Shown here in pieces: positions 6,959 through 11,023 of a stretch of DNA of 11,023 bases. Source of the DNA: Planctomycetaceae bacterium (lineage in GTDB: Bacteria; Planctomycetota; Planctomycetia; Pirellulales; Lacipirellulaceae); assembly GCA_002713555.1 (NCBI GenBank), contig PATG01000042.1, positions 14,856 to 25,878 of the forward strand. Direction: 5' to 3'. The notes below the pieces were generated by a model that did not search any database, was not told the DNA's origin, and saw only the letters and a program-made list of their open reading frames with translations. The position numbers and the translations under genes are program-made. Position 1 is the stretch's first letter. Each line of letters starts with the position of its first letter.

Positions 6959-7010
6959 ACAGATGTCTAGCTACTAGACCGGGCACAGATGCCTAGCCAC
7001 TAGACCAGGA
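6959..7010 (+). repeat. Two tandem 26-bp CTAG-rich repeats
   Basis: Copies at 6959-6984 and 6985-7010 match at 22 of 26 bases. Each contains an internal palindrome: GTCTAG-CTA-CTAGAC (6965-6979) in the first and GCCTAG-CCA-CTAGAC (6991-7005, one mismatch) in the second. The palindromes are 26 bp apart centre to centre. They lie about 88-140 bases before the nuoB ATG. Confidence 0.75.
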
Positions 7011-7082
7011 GCATGTTACGCTTGCGGATTCGGACGGTTTGTCCTCGGCAATCAGTAACATTATTAATCGGAAGCAATCAAT

Positions 7083-7087
7083 GGAGG
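7083..7087 (+). promoter_or_regulatory. Shine-Dalgarno GGAGG for nuoB
   Basis: GGAGG lies 10 bases before the ATG at 7098 and fixes that start. It is the strongest ribosome-binding site in the suf region, suggesting nuoB is efficiently translated. Confidence 0.65.
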
Positions 7088-7097
7088 ACGCTCGGTA

Positions 7098-7757
7098 ATG
7101 ACCCAGCCAAGTACGACCCAGCAAAATAATTCACATAAGAATGTACAGCCGTGGATTGAAGGGCGTTTTGAAGAGAACGTCATCACAACTTCGGTAGAGC
7201 AGGCAATCAATTGGGCCCGCCAGTCGAGTATTTGGCCGATGACTTTTGGGTTGGCTTGCTGTGCGATCGAAATGATGGCTGCCGGTGCCAGCCGCTACGA
7301 CCTGGATCGCTTTGGTGCCGGTGCGTTTCGTGCGACACCACGACAAGCAGATCTAATGATTGTGGCTGGCACGGTGACTTATAAAATGGCCAGCCGGGTG
7401 CGGCGGCTGTACAACATGATGCCTGACCCCAAATTTGTGATTGCCATGGGAGCCTGCACGGTAGGTGGCGGACCTTATTTCAAATATGGCTACCACGTCG
7501 TCAAGGGAGTGGACCTGGTCGTGCCAGTTGATGTGTACGTGCCTGGCTGCCCGCCTCGGCCAGAGGCTTTGCTGGAGGGGTTGATGCGAATTCAAGATAA
7601 GATCAAAGGTCATAAAATTGCCAAGAGTTCCGGCAGTTCTGGTATAGGCAAGCTAGGCCGAAAGCTGGAAGACGAATTGCCTCTGCCTCATCATAGTGGC
7701 TACGTCGATGCACCCGCTGATCTTGATCCCGTGTATGATCATCAAAAGATTGGGTGA
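7098..7757 (+). CDS. nuoB: NADH-quinone oxidoreductase subunit B (NuoB), solitary copy
   Basis: NuoB is the complex I subunit holding cluster N2, the last [4Fe-4S] centre before quinone, at the membrane-facing end of the peripheral arm. All four ligand cysteines are present: Cys54 and Cys55 in [10 protein letters not shown], Cys120 in [10 protein letters not shown] and Cys151 in [15 protein letters not shown]. The core (about 25-170) is full length, including [20 protein letters not shown] and [13 protein letters not shown]. The tail (171-219) is a polar Ser/Gly/Lys then acidic extension. It is longer than in minimal NuoB proteins and ends [11 protein letters not shown]. No other complex I gene is adjacent; the neighbours are the sufR-like gene and sufC. 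It may be the sole nuoB displaced from the operon, a second copy, or a paralogue with another partner. The sequence gives no sign of decay, and the ATG has a strong GGAGG site. Confidence 0.95.
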   Translation: MTQPSTTQQNNSHKNVQPWIEGRFEENVITTSVEQAINWARQSSIWPMTFGLACCAIEMMAAGASRYDLDRFGAGAFRATPRQADLMIVAGTVTYKMASRVRRLYNMMPDPKFVIAMGACTVGGGPYFKYGYHVVKGVDLVVPVDVYVPGCPPRPEALLEGLMRIQDKIKGHKIAKSSGSSGIGKLGRKLEDELPLPHHSGYVDAPADLDPVYDHQKIG

Positions 7758-7836
7758 ACCGATAGGGAGAAAACTACACGAACAAATGGTTCGACCTAAT
7801 GGATTGACCAGATAATTTGTCCCTTGGATGTTGGAG

Positions 7837-7864
7837 CTTTTGCCAGCGACAGTTGCGGCAAAAG
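7837..7864. other. Hairpin between nuoB and sufC
   Basis: CTTTTGCC (7837-7844) and GGCAAAAG (7857-7864) are perfect 8-base arms around a 12-base loop. No T-run follows on the + strand. It lies 79 bases after the nuoB stop and 78 before the sufC ATG, so it could be a weak terminator, an attenuating or stabilising mRNA structure, or a regulator site. Confidence 0.45.
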
Positions 7865-7942
7865 ATCCACGACACCTTTCACATAAATCAACGACAACTA
7901 TTACTGATTCTTTACAACCACATTACGAAACTTTGAATTCCA

Positions 7943-8779
7943 ATGTCAGAAACACTAAAAATTACGGACCTGCAGGTTGCCGTTGAAGGCAAGCCAATCC
8001 TGCGTGGCGTGAATCTCACCATCCGCCGTGGCGAAACCCATGCGTTGATGGGGCCCAACGGATCGGGCAAGAGCACGCTGGGCAATGCCATCATGGGGCA
8101 TCCAGGCTACGAAGTAACCGGCGGCAGCATCGAAATGGACGGGATGGACGTTCTGGAGATGGATGCCACACTACGGTCGCGTGCGGGTATTTTTATGGCG
8201 TTTCAAAGGCCGATGGCGATTCCAGGAGTCAAGATGGCCGACTTCCTTCGTCATGCCACGACAAATGTTCGTAACCCGGACCGTAAGGAAGGTGAAGATT
8301 TGATTCCGATGCGGCAATTCCGCAAGGAATTGACCGAAAAGATGGAACAATTAAGGATGGATCCGGAGTTTGCCCGTCGTTATGTGAATGATGGTTTCTC
8401 GGGCGGCGAAATGAAGCGTGCCGAAATTTTGCAAATGGCAATGCTCAGGCCGAAGTTTGCAATTCTGGATGAAACCGATAGTGGTTTGGATGTCGATGCA
8501 GTGAAGCTGGCCAGCGAAAGTATTGCTCAAATTGGCCGCGAAGTCGCCGGGGATCAGCAGATGGGGATTCTCATTATCACCCACCACGACAAGCTGCTGG
8601 ATCGGAATACTCCCGATTTCACGCATGTCATGTTAGGTGGCAAGATCGTCGAGACGGGGGGGGTCGAACTGGCTCAGGAACTCTACACCGAGGGTTATGA
8701 TCGGGTTCGGGCTGCTTACCCAGAAGCTGCTGCAGCCGAGCAGGCAATGGCCGAAGAAAACGAAGCGATAGCAACTTAA
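7943..8779 (+). CDS. sufC: Fe-S cluster assembly ATPase SufC
   Basis: SufC is the soluble ABC-type ATPase of the SufBCD scaffold. Its ATP-driven dimerisation reshapes SufB-SufD so that a cluster can form. This 278-residue protein shows Walker A GPNGSGKST (37-45), Q-loop Gln88, the signature FSGGEMKR (152-159), Walker B FAILDETDSGLD (172-183) with Glu178, and H-loop His214 in ITHHDKLLD. The SufC-typical ETDSGLD and SGGEMKR distinguish it from transporter ATPases, and no membrane partner is encoded nearby. The C-terminus has an Ala/Glu-rich extension (about 260-278) beyond the usual end near 250 residues. An in-frame TGA three codons upstream fixes the ATG at 7943. It has no clear Shine-Dalgarno sequence despite a 185-base leader. 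sufB follows after 18 bases. A run of eight G (8656-8663) lies in codons 238-241. Confidence 0.98.
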   Translation: MSETLKITDLQVAVEGKPILRGVNLTIRRGETHALMGPNGSGKSTLGNAIMGHPGYEVTGGSIEMDGMDVLEMDATLRSRAGIFMAFQRPMAIPGVKMADFLRHATTNVRNPDRKEGEDLIPMRQFRKELTEKMEQLRMDPEFARRYVNDGFSGGEMKRAEILQMAMLRPKFAILDETDSGLDVDAVKLASESIAQIGREVAGDQQMGILIITHHDKLLDRNTPDFTHVMLGGKIVETGGVELAQELYTEGYDRVRAAYPEAAAAEQAMAEENEAIAT

Positions 8780-8797
8780 ATCTGGAAAGAGATAATC

Positions 8798-10234
8798 ATG
8801 GCAACGGATATCACTCAGGATGGCATGACTCAGGACGGCATTTCGCAAGAGACGGCCCTGGGCGAAATCAACAAGTACGACTTTGTCACGCCCACAACCG
8901 ACGTGTTCAAAGCGCGTAAAGGGATTGATGCAGAAATCGTAGCGCAGATTTCAGAGATGAAGGAGGAGCCCACCTGGATGAGGGACTTCCGTTTGGATGC
9001 GCTGCGGATCTTTGAATCAAAGCCGATGCCCAATTGGGGCGGTGACATTGCGATTGATTTTCAAGACATTTACTACTACCTCAAGCCAACCAGCGAACAA
9101 GGAAAGACTTGGGATGATGTGCCCAAGGAGATCAAAGACACCTTCGACAAGCTTGGTATACCTGAGGCAGAGAAAAAATACCTGGCTGGTGTAAAAGCCC
9201 AATTCGAAAGCGAAGTGGTTTACGGTTCGCTGCAAGAAGACCTCGGCAACAAGGGGGTCCTGTTCACCGATACGGATACTGCTTTACGGGAGCACCCAGA
9301 GTTGCTCCGTGAATATTTTGGCAAGATCATTCCATCTACAGACAATAAGTTTGCGGCTCTCAACTCGGCCGTCTGGTCAGGTGGATCCTTCATCTACGTT
9401 CCGCCAGGGGTAAAGATTGATTTTCCCCTGCAAGCCTACTTCCGTATCAATGCCGAGCAAATGGGGCAGTTTGAGCGGACGCTGATTATTGTCGACGAGG
9501 GCGCCGAAGTGCATTATGTCGAGGGCTGCACGGCACCCATGTACACGACCGAAAGTTTGCATTCGGCTGTCGTCGAAGTGGTTGTCAAAAAGAACGGCCG
9601 TTGTCGTTACACCACGATCCAGAATTGGGCGAACAACATATACAATCTGGTTACCAAGCGGGCAATGGCTTACGAAAATGCCCTCATGGAATGGGTCGAT
9701 GGCAACCTGGGGAGCCATCTTACCATGAAGTACCCGGCCGTTTATATGATGGAGCCGGGAGCACGTGGCGAGATTCTTTCGATCGCATTTTCGTCCACGG
9801 GACAGCATCAGGACGCTGGGGCGAAGGTCGTTCATTGTGCGCCCAATACCAAAAGTCGCATTATCTCAAAAAGTATCAGCAAAAACGGTGGGCGCAGTAG
9901 TTACCGCGGTTTGTGCAAAGTCGAGGATGGCGCCACGGAATGCAAAAGCAATGTGGTGTGTGATGCTTTGATTCTGGACTCCGATAGCCGCAGCGATACC
10001 TACCCCTATATTGAGGTTGAAGAGCAAGACGTTCAGATTGAACATGAGGCGAGCGTATCACGCATCGGCGAAGAGCAATTGTTCTATCTCATGAGTCGTG
10101 GCCTGACCGAAGCCGAAGCGAGTTCGATGATCGTGAGTGGGTTCATTGAACCACTGATCAAAGAATTGCCCATGGAATATGCTGTCGAAATGAATCGTTT
10201 GATCGAATTGCAAATGGAAGGCAGCGTGGGCTAG
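8798..10234 (+). CDS. sufB: Fe-S cluster assembly scaffold protein SufB
   Basis: SufB is the main scaffold of the SufBC2D complex, where sulfur from the SufS cysteine desulfurase and iron are assembled into a cluster. The 478-residue protein is of normal length, with an N-terminal helical region (1-180) and the right-handed beta-helix core starting near [16 protein letters not shown] (190-205). Cys244 in VEGCTAP matches the sulfur-accepting Cys of the E. coli protein, and His416-Glu417 in IEHEA match its cluster-site His and Glu. The second E. coli cysteine (Cys405) aligns with a Ser near 397, as seems usual in Gram-positive-type SufB. The C-terminal part [19 protein letters not shown] plus [13 protein letters not shown] is strongly family-like. 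GGAAAGAGA (8784-8792) is a good ribosome-binding site 18 bases after sufC, so the two are surely co-translated. The N-terminus carries a small repeat, [10 protein letters not shown]. Confidence 0.98.
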   Translation: MATDITQDGMTQDGISQETALGEINKYDFVTPTTDVFKARKGIDAEIVAQISEMKEEPTWMRDFRLDALRIFESKPMPNWGGDIAIDFQDIYYYLKPTSEQGKTWDDVPKEIKDTFDKLGIPEAEKKYLAGVKAQFESEVVYGSLQEDLGNKGVLFTDTDTALREHPELLREYFGKIIPSTDNKFAALNSAVWSGGSFIYVPPGVKIDFPLQAYFRINAEQMGQFERTLIIVDEGAEVHYVEGCTAPMYTTESLHSAVVEVVVKKNGRCRYTTIQNWANNIYNLVTKRAMAYENALMEWVDGNLGSHLTMKYPAVYMMEPGARGEILSIAFSSTGQHQDAGAKVVHCAPNTKSRIISKSISKNGGRSSYRGLCKVEDGATECKSNVVCDALILDSDSRSDTYPYIEVEEQDVQIEHEASVSRIGEEQLFYLMSRGLTEAEASSMIVSGFIEPLIKELPMEYAVEMNRLIELQMEGSVG

Positions 10235-10241
10235 TAGACGA
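10231..10241 (+). repeat. CTAGTAGACGA motif overlapping the sufB stop
   Basis: This word begins in the last sense codon (GGC) of sufB, includes its TAG stop, and continues into the spacer. It differs by one base from CTACTAGACGA at 252-262. Either a dispersed repeat or coincidence is possible; one copy on its own proves little. Confidence 0.35.
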
Positions 10242-10339
10242 TCCGCGAACTGAATTCGAGTTCCCCATTTTACCTGCCGAGCCGAGTTGGTCTGGCATAC
10301 TTTACCAATCTGTCCGATATCCTAGAAACTGTTTACCTC

Positions 10340-11023
10340 ATGAGTGCTACCTTAGCGAGCCCTGGTTTTTCGCAAGAGACCTTTGATTCTTTTCAAGACG
10401 CACGTGGCGAGCCAGGCTGGCTAAGCGATTTACGCAGCGCCGCGTGGACTCGTTTTAACGAGCTTGGCATGCCTACGGGTCGTGATGAAGAGTGGATGCG
10501 TACAGATATTCGATTGTTTAAACTCGACCGCTATTCACTCTTAATGGAGGAGCCTGCTGAGGTTTCTGCTCCCCATGCTTTGTTGGCTGAAGGTGTGCAA
10601 CTGGGGGGGCAGAGTATTTCGGTTAACAGCCAGAGCAAGGAAGGCGGCTTGGCCGAAAAATGGTCCAAGCAAGGTGTGCTGTTCGGCAGTCTTGATCAGC
10701 TTGTGTCCGAGCACGGTGATCAGATCCGCCCGTATTTTGAGCGTCAACTGGTCCAGGTAGGCACCGATAAGTTTTCTGCTTTAAACGCCGCTTGTTGGAG
10801 CGGAGGTACATTGCTCTTTGTTCCTCGAGGTGTGCAGATTGACGAACCCTTGCATGCCCTTTCGGTCATGACCGATGGTGGCATCGATATGGGAAAAACA
10901 CTGGTTATTCTGGAGGAAGGAGCCGAAGCGACCTTTATGGCGGAGTCGGCCAGCGATACAGCAGAGGCGGGTGGATTGCATTGTGGATCCATTGAACTCA
11001 TCGTTGAGAAGGGAGCTCGCCTG
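10340..11023 (+). CDS. sufD: Fe-S cluster assembly protein SufD, 3' end cut by window
   Basis: SufD is the SufB paralogue in the SufBC2D scaffold, needed for iron entry and cluster formation. From the ATG at 10340, 228 codons stay open to the window edge, about half of a typical SufD. The N-terminal segment GWLSDLRSAAWTRFNELGMP followed by TGRDEEWMRTDIRLF is the SufD-type helical start. NAACWSGGTLLFVPRGVQID (about 151-170) begins the beta-helix core shared with SufB, and LVILEEGAEATFMAESASD continues it. A Cys in this stretch (CWSGG) replaces the Val found in the SufB counterpart. The gene lies 105 bases after sufB, longer than the sufC-sufB gap, and no strong Shine-Dalgarno sequence is visible. 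Seven G in a row occur at 10603-10609. Partner genes such as sufS and sufU/E would be expected beyond the edge. Confidence 0.95.
   Translation, partial: MSATLASPGFSQETFDSFQDARGEPGWLSDLRSAAWTRFNELGMPTGRDEEWMRTDIRLFKLDRYSLLMEEPAEVSAPHALLAEGVQLGGQSISVNSQSKEGGLAEKWSKQGVLFGSLDQLVSEHGDQIRPYFERQLVQVGTDKFSALNAACWSGGTLLFVPRGVQIDEPLHALSVMTDGGIDMGKTLVILEEGAEATFMAESASDTAEAGGLHCGSIELIVEKGARL

Larger units (their letters stand above)
6848..7097. other. Spacer between the sufR-like gene and nuoB
   Basis: The 250-base spacer is non-coding as far as I can see. It starts with a small inverted repeat AGATC-GAAT-GATCT (6856-6869), then carries two 26-base CTAG-rich copies (6959-7010), then an AT-rich stretch (about 7050-7080) leading to the nuoB ribosome-binding site. 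It is long enough to hold a separate promoter for nuoB, so the genes need not share one transcript with the regulator. Confidence 0.5.

Noticed and set aside
6959..7010. Possible CRISPR array
   Set aside because: There are only two directly abutting imperfect copies with no spacers and no cas genes; it is a tandem repeat.
7081..7098. Mini-ORF ATG-GAG-GAC-GCT-CGG-TAA overlapping the nuoB start as TAATG
   Set aside because: Its ATG is part of the nuoB ribosome-binding site, and it has no site of its own; five codons are easily chance, so it is not called as a leader peptide.
8813..8842. 15-base tandem duplication at the start of sufB ([10 protein letters not shown])
   Set aside because: It is in frame, in the poorly conserved N-terminus, and has two mismatches; a minor duplication with no evident function.
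9377..9835. 152-codon minus-strand ORF inside sufB
   Set aside because: It is antisense to the strongly conserved SufB core and has no domain or credible start signal.
10247..10263. Inverted repeat GAACT-N7-AGTTC after sufB as a terminator
   Set aside because: The 5-base AT-containing stem has no T-run, and the sufD gene follows in the same direction.

Overview
The window looks like chromosomal DNA of a planctomycete, most likely from the Pirellulaceae. This is inferred from moderate GC, loosely packed genes with long spacers, a soluble Ser/Thr kinase of the kind abundant in that phylum, an exported protein of no recognised family, and an alanine/glycine symporter with a signal-peptide-like front end. 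No rRNA, tRNA, CRISPR array or transposase was seen. Nothing points strongly to a mobile island. Most of the content is housekeeping.

Left part (1-3997, mainly + strand): a weakly supported ORF fragment runs off the left edge on the minus strand. It is followed by a degenerate-motif Ser/Thr protein kinase (305-1411), an exported mostly helical protein of unknown function (1604-2812), and a DusB-like tRNA-dihydrouridine synthase (2879-3997). The last two are close enough to be co-transcribed. Middle (3998-5857): a short spacer with three decamer repeats and a palindrome, then a minus-strand AGCS-family sodium:alanine/glycine symporter. Its 279-bp divergent spacer (5858-6136) also serves the next gene and holds two inverted repeats that could be operators.

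Right part (6137-11023, + strand): an iron-sulfur cluster assembly locus in the order sufR-like regulator, nuoB, sufC, sufB, sufD, with sufD cut by the window edge. SufC (ATPase), SufB and SufD together form the SUF scaffold complex that builds Fe-S clusters. The regulator has a winged-helix N-terminus and a Cys-rich C-terminal domain expected to bind an Fe-S cluster and report cluster supply. The unusual member is nuoB, the N2-cluster subunit of respiratory complex I, which sits between regulator and scaffold genes with no other complex I gene in view.

The spacers on both sides of nuoB carry structure: two 26-bp CTAG-rich tandem copies before it and an 8-bp-stem hairpin after it. Related TAGAC words also occur before the kinase and right after sufB. 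The points most worth a second look are the nuoB placement, the candidate SufR operators, the CTAG/TAGAC repeats and the non-canonical kinase. I did not find a clearly new multi-gene system.
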